Source: Dasypus novemcinctus (Eukaryota; Chordata; Mammalia; Cingulata; Dasypodidae). Taken from it: a stretch of DNA of 64,000 bases. Both the position numbers and the translations under genes were made by a program. Shown piece by piece: positions 9,258 through 20,817 of the stretch (positions within the stretch are counted from its first letter, which is position 1; each line of letters begins with the position of its first letter). The stretch spans positions 72,927,147 to 72,991,146 of the forward strand of contig NC_080694.1 in the NCBI RefSeq assembly GCF_030445035.2. Reading direction: 5' to 3'. The notes beneath the pieces are model-generated. The model was given only the letters and a program-made list of their open reading frames with translations, was not told the origin of the DNA and made no database searches.

Positions 9258-12200
9258 ATGGCTACCATAAAAAATTCTCTGAACGTAATAACACTGAATG
9301 TCAACGGATTAAACTCACCTATCAAAAGATTCAGACTGTGACACTGGATAAGGAAATATGACCCATCTATATGCTGCCTACAAGAGACACATCTTAGACC
9401 CAGAGACTCATGGAGGTTGAAAGTGAATGGCTGGAAAACAATCATACAAGCAACCAACAACCAAAAAAAGGCAGGAGTAGCTATATTAATATCAGATAAA
9501 ATAGACTTTAAATGTGAAACAATTGTGAGAGACAAAGAAGGATACTACATTTTAGTGAAAGGGACGATCTGTCAAGAAGATCGAACGATCATAAATATTT
9601 ATGCTCCTAACAAGGGTGCCTCTAAATATGTGAGACAAACGCTGGATAAACTAAGTGAAAAAATAGATGCATCTACAATTATAGTGTGGGATTTTAATAC
9701 ACCACTATCAACTCTGGACAGAACATCTCAAAAGAGAATCACTAAAGAAACAAAACATTTGAACAATATATTAGAAGAGCTGGATCTAATAGACATATAT
9801 AGATCATTACACCCAAACACAGCAGGATATACATTTTTCTCAAGCGCACATGGAACATTCTCCAAGATAAAACATATGCTAAGCCACAAAGAAAGGCTTA
9901 ATGAATTCAGAAAGATCGAAATCATACAAAACAATATCTCTGACCACAGTGGAGTGAAGCTGGAAATGTGCAAGGGACGGAGGCCCAGACTTCACACCAC
10001 AATTTGGAAATTAAACAGCACACTCTTAGAAAAACATTGGGTGAAAGAGGAAATCTCAAAAGAAATCAATGACTACCTTGAAACAAATGATAATGATAAC
10101 ACAACATACCAAAATTTATGGGCTACAGCAAAAGTGGTACTGAGAGGGAAATTTATAGCCATAAATTCACATATCAAAAAAGAAGAAAGAGCAAAAATTG
10201 AAGAACTAACTGCACTTTTGGCAGAATTAGAAAAACAACAAAAAGTAACCCAACAGGAAGAAGTAGGAAGGAAATAACAAAGATAAGAGCAGAACTAAAT
10301 GAAATAGAAAATAAGAAAGCACTTGAAAAAATAAACAAGAACAAGAGCTGGTTTTTTGAGAAGATCAACAAAATTGACAAACCTTTAGCGAGACTAACAA
10401 AGAAAAAAAGAGAAAAGATGCAAATACACAAAATAAGAAATGAGAAAGGCGATATCACCACTGACCCCACAGAAATAAAGACTATCATAAAAGGATACTT
10501 TGAAAAACTATATTCCAACAAAAATGACAATTTAGAGGAAATGGACAAATTCCTAGAAACACATAAGCAGCCCATATTGACGAAAGAAGAAATTGATGAT
10601 CTTAAAAAACCAATCACAAGCAAAGAGATAGAATCAGTCATTAAAAATCTCCCAACTAAGAAGAGCCCAGGGCCAGACGGCTTCACAGGTGAATTCTACA
10701 AAAATTTCTGGAAAGAACTAACAGCAATCCTGTTGAAACTATTCCAAAAAATCGAAACAGAAGGAACATTGCCAAACTCCTTTTATGATGCCAACATTAT
10801 CCTAGTACCAAAGCCAAATAAAGACACCACAAGAAAGGAAAATTACAGACCAATTTCTCTAATGAACCTAGACACAAAAATACTTAACAAAATACTTGCT
10901 AATCATATTCAACAACACATTAAACGAATTATACACCATGACCAAGTGGGATTTATTCCAGGTATGCAAGGATGGTTCAACATAAGAAAATCAATCAAAG
11001 TAATACACCATATAAACAGATTGAAGGGAAAAAATCACATGATTATATCCATAGATGAAGAAAAAGCATTTGACAAAATACAGCACCCCTTCTTGATAAA
11101 AACACTCCAAAAGATCAGAATACAAGGAAACTTTTTGAACATGATAAAGAGAATATATGAAAAACCTACAGCCAACATTGTTTACAATGGTGAAATCCTG
11201 AAATCCTTCCCTCTAAACTCAGGAACAAGACAAGGATGCCCATTGTCTCCGCTCCTATTTAACATTGTCTTGGAAGTACTTGCTCGAGCACTGAGGCAAG
11301 AACCAGATATAAAAGGCATGCAAATTGGAAGGGAAGAAGTCAAAATTTCACTATTTGCAGATGACATGATCCTATACATAGAAAACCCTGAGAGATCTAC
11401 AACAAAGCTGCTAGAACTCATAAATGAGTTTAGTAAAGTCGCAGGTTATAAGATCAATGCACAAAAAGCAGTAGCATTTCTGTACACCAATAATGAGCAA
11501 GATCAGAAGGAAATGAAGAAACAAATACCATTCACAATAGTAAATAAAAAAATCAAATACTTAGGAATAAATTTAACTAAAGAGGTAAAAAACTTATACA
11601 CTGAGAACTATACAAGACTGTTTAAGGAAATCAAAGAAGACCTAAATAAATGGAAGAATATTCTTTGTTCATGGATAGGAAGACTGAATATTATTAAGAT
11701 GTCTATCCTACCAAAACTGATCTACACATTCAATGCAATCCCAATAAAAATCAACACAGCCTTCTTTAAGGAACTAGAAAAACTAACTATGAAATTTATT
11801 TGGAAAGGAAAGAGGCCCCAAATAGCCAAAGACATATTGAAAAAGAAAAACGAAATAGGAGGAATCACACTTCCTGACTTCAAAACATACTACAAAGCTA
11901 CAGTAGTGAAAACAGAATGGTATTGGCATAAGGAGAGACACACAGACCAATGGAATCGAATTGAAAGTTCAGATATAGAACCTCAAGTATATAGCCATAT
12001 AATATTCGATAAAGCCACCAAACCCTCTCCACTGGGAGAGAATGGCCTATTCAACAAATGGTGCCTGGAGAACTGGATAGCCATATGTAGAAGAATGAAA
12101 GAGGATTACCATCTCACACCTTATACAAAGATCAACTCAAGATGGATCAAAGACCTAAATATAAGAGCCAAGACCATAAAGATCTTGGAAAGCAGTGTAG

Positions 12201-13102
12201 GGAAACATCTACAGGACCTTGTAATAGGAAATGGCTTCATGAATATCACACCAAAAGCACGAGCAGAAAAAGAACAAATAGATAAATGGGACTTCCTCAA
12301 AATTAAAGCCTTCTGCACCTCAAAGGAGTTTGTCAAGAAAGTAAAAAGGGAACCCACACAATGGGAGAAAATATTTAGCAACCATATATCTAATAAGAGA
12401 CTTATGACTTGCATATATAAAGAACTCATATATCTTGAAATCAAAAAGACAAACAACCCATTTAAAAAATGGGAAAAAGATTTAAACAGACACTTCTCCA
12501 AAGAAGAAATACAAATGGCTAAAAAGCACATGAAAAAATGCTCCAAATCTCTAGCTATCAGGGAAATGCAAATCAAAACTACAATGAGATACCATCTTAC
12601 TCCCATAAGATTGGCAGCCATGAAAAAAACAGAAGAATACAAATGCTAGAGAGGATGTGAAGAAAGGGGAACACTCATCCACTGCTGGTGGGAATGCAGA
12701 AGGATCCAACCATTCTGGAGGACAGTTTGGCGGTTTCTCAAAAAACTAACCATAGATTTGCCATATGACCCAGCAATACCACTGCTGGGTATATACCCAC
12801 CAGAACTGAAAATAAGGACACAAACCAATATATGTACACCAATGTTCATAGCAGCATTGTTCACTATCGCCAAAAGTTGGAATCAATCCAAATGCCCATC
12901 AACATATGAGTGGATCAATAAAATGTGGTATATACACACAATGGAATTCTACTCGGCTGTAAGAACAAATACACTACAATCACACGTGATAACATGGATG
13001 AACCTTGAGAATCTTATGTTGAGTGAAGCAACCCAGGCATTGAAGGAAAAATACTACATGACCTCAATGATACGAAATAAGCAAACTGCCTCAGAGAGCT
13101 AG
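9258..13102 (+). pseudogene. L1 ORF2: endonuclease / reverse transcriptase, disrupted
   Basis: ORF2p of L1 nicks target DNA and reverse-transcribes L1 RNA. The order seen is: endonuclease domain (9258-about 9980; 'LNVNGLNSP', 'CCLQETHL', 'NIYAPN', 'SDHSG'), linker, reverse transcriptase (about 10640-11450; '[10 protein letters not shown]', 'ARQGCPLSP'-like block, 'FADDM' near 11356), thumb, and Cys-rich C-terminus ('HCWWEC' near 12675). Lesions: TGA at 9339-9341 in the codon after 'RFRL', a frameshift between about 10200 and 10280, and TAG at 12647-12649 where L1-C has TGG. The usual terminal TGA has become CGA (13073-13075), so the frame extends to 13102. In the endonuclease, the Asp of 'SKIDH' is Lys and the Gly before 'DFN' is Trp. 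The protein cannot be made whole. Confidence 0.93.
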
Positions 13103-15709
13103 AGTGTGGAAAAGAGGCTTACAGGAAATCGGGGGGTGGAGGAAGGATGTGATTTAACGTCTGCAGGGGTGGAATCTGTGATGAGCTGGCGGTAAGTATG
13201 AGCAAAAAGAAGGGACAAAATGGGGGCAAGGGGTTGCCTTCGGATGGGGCTTTGTGGGTTGGAGGGGGGCTGGGGATGGGTAGAGGGGTAATATTATCTG
13301 AAAAATGGGGGAAGGGAGGGGCAACATACGAACATGGGAGAGTGTCAGGTGTTTGTTGAGAACAAAATGTTGAGAAACTCGTATCAAAGTATAAGTAGGA
13401 GGGTTACCTGTTTAGGATGCTCAGGGGGTATGGTCTGATGCGGGATGGACTCCAGGGGAATAGTTGAAGGCTCATTATGCCAAGGTGGGTTGTACCATTG
13501 GGAAGAGACCCAAAAAGTGAGAGTTGGGGTGGACCCACATCCTGGAGAAGACTAATGCCGTCAAATAGAGAGAACTGTATCTCTCGTGAGAAAGGATGGC
13601 TCCCAGGGCAACAGGGCAGTTGAGAAAGTCAGGCCCTGAATACTGTTGCAAGTATCTCTGGACATGGCTTCTTGGGAAATGGAGATTGGCTGGTGTTGTG
13701 GGCCCCAAGGGGAGGGGAAAATGGATGTGGAATGGATGGAACCAAGGTAAATATGGGGGCAAGAGAGGAGTTTTGTGAGAGTACACGAGGATGAATATAA
13801 AACATGTAATATTACACCAAAAACATATAGGGGACAACAGACTAATAATGTAAACCATAAGGCAAAACATAGGATAACTAAAAAATTTAGAAAACTGTAC
13901 AACCTAAAGTATGGACCACATAGTAAGTACAGATGTCACCTTGTTTGAAAGCTATTGTCTTGGAATCTCCACATCAGTTTCAGGAAATATGATATGAGTA
14001 AGTTAAAAGATTATTGCTGCGGAAGGGAAAAGGATCTGGGGAAGTACTGTATATTGTATATATGAATTTCAGTGATCTAAGACTCTTGTGAAGCTGACAA
14101 TATGTTGGGATTCACTTTACAGGAAGTTTTGGATCACAGAGTGGTTCAACAATGGCAGCGGAGGAATACTGATATAGGATGTTATTGACAGGATATATAG
14201 GGTTGACAGGGAGTTATACAGGGCATATGTCCAGGGTATATAGTAATGTCTATATATACTCATAGTGGAAACAATTAAAAACAACAGCTGGGGGGGTACT
14301 GGGCCCCTGGCCGGGGGGTCACTGTCGTGGACCCTGGTGGAGCAGCAGCAGTCCCCCAGGTGCAACGGCAAGAACCAGGAAGGAAGGAGGGCCCAACAGT
14401 GGGCTCCTGATACTAATGGCTATGCTTTTGAGCCTGTACACCTGCAATAAGAACAAGGCATAGAATAGCACTGTGCCTGGGAGTTTCCTCCTGACAGCCT
14501 TCATGTTACTCAAATGTGGCCACTCTCACAGCCAAATTCAGCATGTAGATGCAGTGCATTCCCCCCAGTGAGGGACATGACACCCAGGGATGAGCCTCCC
14601 TGGCACCAAGGGACCACTACCACACACCAGCTGAAGATACAAATAGAAAATGACCTTGAATTAAAGGTTCAATACGGATCGGCAGAATATCCCTGTCTAC
14701 ATATAATAACATGACTTCAAAATGCTGATTGACCTAATGTAAGGGGGAAATGGAAAGGAGAAATGAGATTATAAGGCTATGAGTCTCTAAAAAAGAGTCT
14801 GGAGGTTGTCAGAAGGAATGCCCTTATGCACAACTGAGCAGAGTCTGAGAGACAGATAAAGTAGATACAACCCCAGGTATTGGTTCTTTTGAGGGATAAA
14901 GAGACCCACGGGTTCTATGGTCATGGCAGATGGGGTTCACTGCCATGGCAGATGGCCCTTCTTTGGAGCTGATGTTTCTGCGTGATGGAATTGGCCTCAG
15001 AGGGGATCTCTTTTCACAAGACTTCCATGCTACTTTATTGGAATTGTAGTAGGTGCTGGGGTTTAAGATATATTTAGTGGATTTGAATCTCTGGACTGAT
15101 AATATGACACCCAGGCCCAGAGCCTCAACAGACTTCAGCTCCTACACTTTGATTTATTGGACTTACCCCACTCAGCTAACATGGAGTTGAAGAAGGTCAA
15201 CCACCACACCATGGAGGCTAGAGTGTCTACAACTGAAAGCAGGAGGAGTGCATCCAGTATCCATATGGAATCTAAGCCCCCACTTGACATAGATGTGCAA
15301 TGGACACAACTAATCCAATGTCCACAGAGAAAATGTGGAATGGGTGTGGGAAGGGTAGCCATGGTGGCTGCTGGGTTTGGGGAATGGGAGGAAGAGATGA
15401 GATGTGGAGCCAGTTTCGGGATGTCGAGTTGTCCTGGGTGGTGCTTCACAGACAATTACGGGACATTGAAGATCCCCCCAGGGCCCACTGGATGGAACGT
15501 GGAAGAGTGTGGGCTATGATGTGGACCATTGACTATGGGGTGCAGTGATGCTCAGAGATGTACTTACCAGGTGCAATGGATGTGTCACGATGATGGGAAT
15601 GAGTGTTGCTGTGGGGGGAGTGGGGGGTGGGGGCAGTGGGGTTAAATGGGACCTCATATTTTTTAATGTAATTTTAAAAAATAAATAAATAATTTTTAAA
15701 AAAAAGAAA
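13103..15709 (+). other. L1-A 3' UTR and A-rich tail
   Basis: The 3' UTR is about 2.6 kb, far longer than human (about 0.2 kb) or mouse (about 0.7 kb) L1 3' UTRs. It has a G-rich tract at 13188-13330, a middle with 'gtaatattacaccaaaaac' near 13806, a 'ggttcaacaatggcagcg' block near 14142, and the terminal module from about 15350. It ends in 'cctcatattttttaatgta' and an A-rich tail. The same order occurs in L1-C and L1-D. Only short accidental frames are present. Confidence 0.88.
13188..13330 (+). repeat. G-rich tract in the L1-A 3' UTR (potential quadruplex)
   Basis: Many runs of three to six G lie within 140 bases ('tgggggcaagggg', 'ggaggggggctggggatggg', 'aatgggggaagggagggg'). Equivalent tracts are at 52738-52850 (L1-C) and, as C-runs on the plus strand, at 60250-60355 (L1-D). 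Conserved G-rich tracts in L1 3' UTRs are known in other mammals; quadruplex folding here is inferred. Confidence 0.7.
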
Positions 15710-15724
15710 AAAGATGGATATAGG
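15710..15724. repeat. Target-site duplication of L1-A, right copy
   Basis: Exact 15-base repeat of 6775-6789, immediately after the A-rich tail. Confidence 0.9.
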
Positions 15725-17575
15725 ACATGCTAAATTACACCAAAAATGTATAAAAGTCTATAGGCTAAAATGTAAACTATAATGTAAAACATAAGATAAC
15801 AAAAAATTCAGAAAATTATATCATCTAAAATATAAACCATAATATAAATCCAAGTGGATCCATGTTTGAAAGCTATTGTTTCAATATCTATAATCAACTG
15901 TAGCAAATATAACATGAATATGCAAAAAGATCATTGCTAGGGAAGGGACAAAGTGTTTAATGTTGGATATGTGGGAGTACCATATATTGTATATATGAAT
16001 TACTGTGATCTAAAACTAATGGGAAGACAAATTTAATAACTAGAAAAAAAAGAAAAAGAAAGGATGTAGACACTGAGGAAGAGATGGAAGAAATTGCCTT
16101 TTCACTGTACATACAAGGCAACACTTATTGCAGTGATGAAAGGCAAAACATCGAAAACCAAGCTTTTTCATTTTTTTCATTTTTATACCCCAATTTATTT
16201 TCATTTTATTTAATTTTTTTCTAAATTAGTATGCATTTTATATCTAACCTTTAAACCCACCACTATATTCCTTTTTACTATTAATGGAACCTGGCAATAT
16301 ATTAGGCTTCATTTTTGAAGAAGCTTTGGACCACAGAGAGGTTTAACTATGTCAGGGGTGGAACACTGCTGTGGGGTGTCATTGATAGGGGACTTATGGT
16401 TGGGAGGTAGTTTTCCAGCACATGTATACAGGGTACATAAAAATGTTTGGGTGTTTTCATAGTGGTTACAGTTAAAAATGACAACTGAGGGAGTGCTGAA
16501 TTCCTAGCCAGTTTAGCCCTGTCACATTCCCCAATGGAACAGGAAAAATCCCCCAAGTGCAATGGCAAAAAGCAATAAAGAAGGATGGTCCAATAATGAG
16601 CCCTCAATTCTGATGGCTATGCTTATGAGCCTGTGCACCTGAAATTTCAACTAGGTCTAGAGCTGTGGGGTTCCTAAGAGTAACCTCCTGAGAGCCTCCA
16701 TGTTGCTCAACTGTGGCTACTCTCTAAGTCAAACTCAGCATATAAATGTATTACCTTCCCCCCAGCATGGGACATGACTCCCAGAGATGCGCCTCCCTGG
16801 TGTTGAGGGATTACTACCAAGCACCAGCTGATGATGTAACTAGAAAAAGACCTTGAATAAAAGGGTTAGCTCAGACCAGTAGAATACCTCAGCCTATATG
16901 TAATATCAGGTGTTAAAAACTGCATTTTGACCTTGAATAAAAGGGGAAAATGGAAAGGAAAAATAAGTTTATATGGCTATCAGTCTCCAAAAAAGAGTCA
17001 GGAGGTCATCACAGGGGTCCCACTTAAGCACTCCTCAGCAGGATCCCAGAGACAGCCAAAGGAGATACAAGTCCAGATACTGGTTTTCCTGAGGACAACA
17101 GAGACCCACAGGTTCTGTGGTCATGGCAGATGGCTCTGGAGTTCAATGTCATTTCAGTTGGCCCCACTTTGGAGGGTGTGTTTCTGAGTGTGATGGAGTT
17201 GGGCTCAGATGTGTCCTTTCTACATATGCGTCTTCTGTTACTTTTACCAGACCTGTGGTTGACACTGGGGTTGGTGTATACTCAGGAGACCTGAATCTCT
17301 GGACTGTCCATGTGACAGCCAGGCCCTGAATCTCAGCAGACTTGCAACTCCTACCCTCTGGTTTATTGGACTTACATCAGCCAGCTAACAGGGAGGTGAA
17401 GAAGGTCAACCACCACACCAGAGAGCCAAGAGTACCTACAACTGCAAGCAGGAGAATTGCATCCATCATCCATGTGGAATCTAAACTCCCCCTTGATATA
17501 GAGGTGGAGAGGACATAACCATCCCAGAGTCCACAGGATGGAGGAATAGATTATGAATTAGAGTGGACTTACTGA
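15725..17575 (+). mobile_element. Middle piece of the host L1 3' UTR (between L1-A and L1-B)
   Basis: It continues from 6789 ('acatgctaaattacacc') and matches 25066-26690 and 13.8-15.3 kb block by block: 'ggaagcttt/aagctttggac', 'ccccagcatgggacatgac', 'gaataaaagg', 'ggagttgggctcagatg', 'ctggtttattggactta'. It ends within the terminal module at 'gagtggacttactga', where L1-B is inserted, and resumes at 22658. Confidence 0.85.
17559..17575. repeat. Target-site duplication of L1-B, left copy
   Basis: The 17 bases tagagtggacttactga are repeated exactly at 22641-22657. The bases outside differ, and the host L1 module reads continuously from 17575 into 22658. Confidence 0.88.
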
Positions 17576-19772
17576 GGCGGGGTAAAATGGCATGTGAGTG
17601 AGTGCACCTCATAATCTCTCCTGCAAAGAAGCAGCTGAGTAGGGTTGGAGTCCTACTGGGCTGGGCTGTTTTGGGTGTTTGCAGGGCAGGAGGGGTCTGG
17701 ACATTGATTTGGTGGGATGGTGACAGAGGAGATTCTTTCAAGAGGTAGAATTTTGGGTCTCTTGTATGGAGATCAGCGGTTGTGGATGGGACCCTTCCCC
17801 CTGGGGTTGTCAGCCTGGCTGCATGATTCCTGAAAACTTTGCTGTGTTGAGGTGTTCCCAAACCCTGAACAGGCTGTTTTGGGGGCCTGCAGGGCAGGAG
17901 GTGCCTGGATGTCAATTTGGTGAGACAAGGATGGGGAAAGTTCTTGCGAGAGGGGGAATTTGGGGTTTCTGACACGGAGGTCAGAGGTTGTGGGTGAAGC
18001 CCCTCCCCCTAGGTCTGGCAGCCCAGCCGCAGCGAACCCTGGGATCTTTGTTGTGCTACAGTGTTCCCCAACACTGAGCAGGCTGTTTTGGGAGCTTGCA
18101 GGGAGGGAGGTGTCTGGATGTTGATTTGGTAAGACAGTGACAGAAGAGATCCTTATGAGAGGTGGAATTTTGGGTTTCTGACATGGAGGTCAGAAGTTCT
18201 GGGTCAGACCCCTCCCCCTAGGGCTGGTGGCCCGCCATGGGGATCCTTGAAGGCTTTGATGTGCTGCAGTGTTCCCAGGTCCCATGTTAACTGGATGCGT
18301 GGGTCCCAGGTTTGTGTCACCTAAACCCTGGTAGCCCACGCTCCAGAGACTCACACACCTTGAGTCTGCAATATCATGGACTTCTCATCCCCGAATCCAC
18401 TGTGCCCTGAGGTCCGTCTGAGGTCCTTGATAACCCTAGTGCTCCACATTTGTTGTTGTTGTCATTGCTGTTTTCTCTCTCCTTGAGCTTGGTGGAGTGT
18501 ACCAGCTGATTTGGGGAGAGTCTGGGAAGAAAGAAGAGGCGAATCTGCTGAGAAAGCCCAATTTACCTAAACATCCTGGGATAGGAAATTTGGTCTGGGA
18601 GAAGGTGGAGTCAGAAAATCAATTAGACCTCCCCTAGCACACCTAAGGGGGAGGGACTGTGGGAGGTGCTATCCAAGCTTCCAATAGCATATTTGGGGTT
18701 TCTGGTGAGGTGTAGGTGCTCTCACACTGGAAATAAAGAGTCATAGTCTTTGTTGAGTTGATTCAACAAGGACCTACTTGAATCTCCTACCAGACCTCTC
18801 AGGCAGCTTTCCTGCTGCCCTGGGAGAAAGAAGTGAGGAAGGGAGAAATGGGGATGGTCTGATTCGAAAGCATATTATTTAACAGCAAAGAGAATTCCTA
18901 GCTTGAAACGTTGGTTCTTTTTGTTTGTTTATTTTTGTGGTGGTTGCTAATATTGCATTGTCTCCTGGTGTTTTCTCCCATTTTATCCCCCCAGGTTCTT
19001 TTTCATTTATTTATTTATTTTTTCTCTTTTTCTTTTTCTTTATTCTTTCCAGCCATAATCTTTGACCCCCCTTTTCTCTTCTCTTTTGTCTTTTATCTCT
19101 TTTCCTTCTTTTATATTTTATTTACTTTGTATAATAGGTGCTGCAGGGAGTGCTTCACATTTGCTGTGCTTCTTCATCCTCCATGTCTGCTTTTCTATAT
19201 GTATTGATTTTGGCCACCTACATGTTCCCCTTTCCCCTACATCTTTCTATCCTCCATCATCTACTGTTTCTCTTACATTCCACCTTCCTTTCTTGGGCCC
19301 CCAAATTGTCTGACTTTTTATTTCTAACATATTTGTTCTGTTTTCTGTCTTTTATCCACTCTTGATATCATTATCTTTCTTTTCTCTTTCCCCCTCTCAT
19401 GAAAACACTGGCCTTTTAATTCATACTATATTCCTCCCCATATTCAGTTGACTGTTTTATTATAGGTACTCTACTTACTGCTATAATTCTACACAACTTA
19501 CATGAGTCAAATATCCATTCTCCTAGATCTCACATTGATACTCTGTTAATATTTATTACCAATACTACTTTATACATTTTCTCTTATTACTCATTTTGCT
19601 TTCCCTGGCCCTAATATTCTCCTTCAAAGTGGACTTAGCCAGCAACAAGAAAATAGAGTAAGAAGAACGAAGTGACAAAGAGAAGACATAACACTTATGC
19701 ACAAACAACAACTAATTAATCCCCAAGACTAGACAAAGAAGCTAAGGAACTGATTAAACCCGTCAAGATAAA
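17576..19772 (+). promoter_or_regulatory. L1-B 5' UTR with three ~208-bp monomers
   Basis: It starts 'ggcggggtaaaatggc', similar to the start of L1-C and to the purine-rich starts of other mammalian L1 5' UTRs. Monomers begin at 'ggctgttttggg' at 17664, 17872 and 18081. Each holds 'gcaggg(c/a)(a/g)ggaggt/ggt', 'tttggt(g/a)(a/g)ga' and 'cccctcccccta'-type blocks. Downstream are a T/C-rich tract (18910-19120) and the pre-ORF1 leader shared with L1-A and L1-C. Monomer arrays act as promoters in mouse L1; here that is inferred from layout. Confidence 0.75.
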
Positions 19773-20743
19773 ATGATGACCAGACAGCAACAAAAACTAC
19801 AAAACAAACCAATAATCAGGAAAACATGGCTGAATCCAAAGAACAAACTAAAAACCAGGAAAAGGAGCAGAACTTCAGACAAGTAATTAAAGACCTTAAA
19901 ACATATATTAGAGACCAACTTAATGAAACAAAGGAAGAGATTAACAGTATGAAGAAAACACTGGGAGAGGAAATTGCAGACATACACTAAAAGATAACAG
20001 ATATGATGGGGATGAACACCACAGTTCAAGAAATCAAAAATACACTCTCAGCAAATAGCAGCAGATTAGAAGAGGCAGAGGAAAGAGTTAGCAACAAGGA
20101 AGACATTATATCTGAAATCAAACAGATAGTAGAATGGATAAATAAAAAGATATAAAAAATCCAGTTGGGACTTAGGAAACTGAATGACAATGGCAAACGC
20201 ACAAACATACGTGTTATAGGCACCCCAGAAGGAAAAGAGATGGGAAAGGGGACAGAAGGAGTTTTGGAGGAAATAATGACTGAAAATTTCCCAAATCTAC
20301 TGAGAGAGATGGATGTACATGTCCAGGAAGCAAAACGCACCCCAAACACCATAAATCCCAACAGGCCTACCCGAAGAAAAATACTAGTCAAATTATCCAA
20401 TGCTCAAGACAAAGAGAAAATTCTAAAAGCAGCAAGAGAAAAGAGAACCATCACATACAAGGGAGGCTCCATATGATTAAGTGCTGATTTCTCATCTGAA
20501 ACCATGGAGGCAAGAAGGCAGTGTTATGATATAGTCAAGGTACTAAAAGAAAAAAAATTCCAACCAAGAATACTCTATCCAGCTAAACTAGCATTCAAAA
20601 ATGGTGGAAAGTTAAAAATATTCACAGATAAACAGAAATTGAAAGAGTATGCTAATAAGAACCCTTCCCTTCAAGAAATACTAAAGGAAGTTCTGCAGGA
20701 AGAAAGAATAAAACAGGACAGGCAGAGTTGGAGGAAAGTGTAA
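19773..20743 (+). pseudogene. L1-B ORF1, disrupted
   Basis: It is homologous throughout to the intact ORF1 at 8206-9177. An indel near 19795 shifts the frame soon after the start. In-frame stops lie near 19989 ('cactaa') and 20153 ('gatataa'), and near 20474 a TGA replaces an Arg codon. The C-terminal blocks ('SNAQDKEKILKAAREK', 'PRILYPAKLAF') remain readable at 20165-20743. Confidence 0.88.
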
Positions 20744-20817
20744 GAGCAACAAAAAAGACAAAAAAAAAAGAAGGAAAAAAACAAACAAAATATGACAAAC
20801 ACAAATCCAAAAAAAAT

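Larger units (their letters stand above)
6790..15709 (+). mobile_element. L1-A: near full-length LINE-1 with non-L1 leader
   Basis: This 8.9 kb insertion consists of a GC-rich leader without L1 similarity to the other copies (6790-7247), an L1 5' UTR (7248-8205), ORF1 (8206-9177), a broken ORF2 (9258-13102), a 2.6 kb 3' UTR (13103-about 15680) and an A-rich tail. A perfect 15-bp target-site duplication brackets it. Intact ORF1 and few ORF2 lesions make it the youngest-looking element here. It is not autonomous as written, because ORF2 has stops, a frameshift and altered endonuclease residues. It inserted into the 3' UTR of an older L1 in the same orientation. Confidence 0.92.

Noticed and set aside
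9022..12642. Long minus-strand frames of 68-173 codons rich in Phe, Leu, Ser
   Set aside because: They are antisense shadows of L1 ORF1/ORF2; the A-rich sense strand has few stops in its complement.
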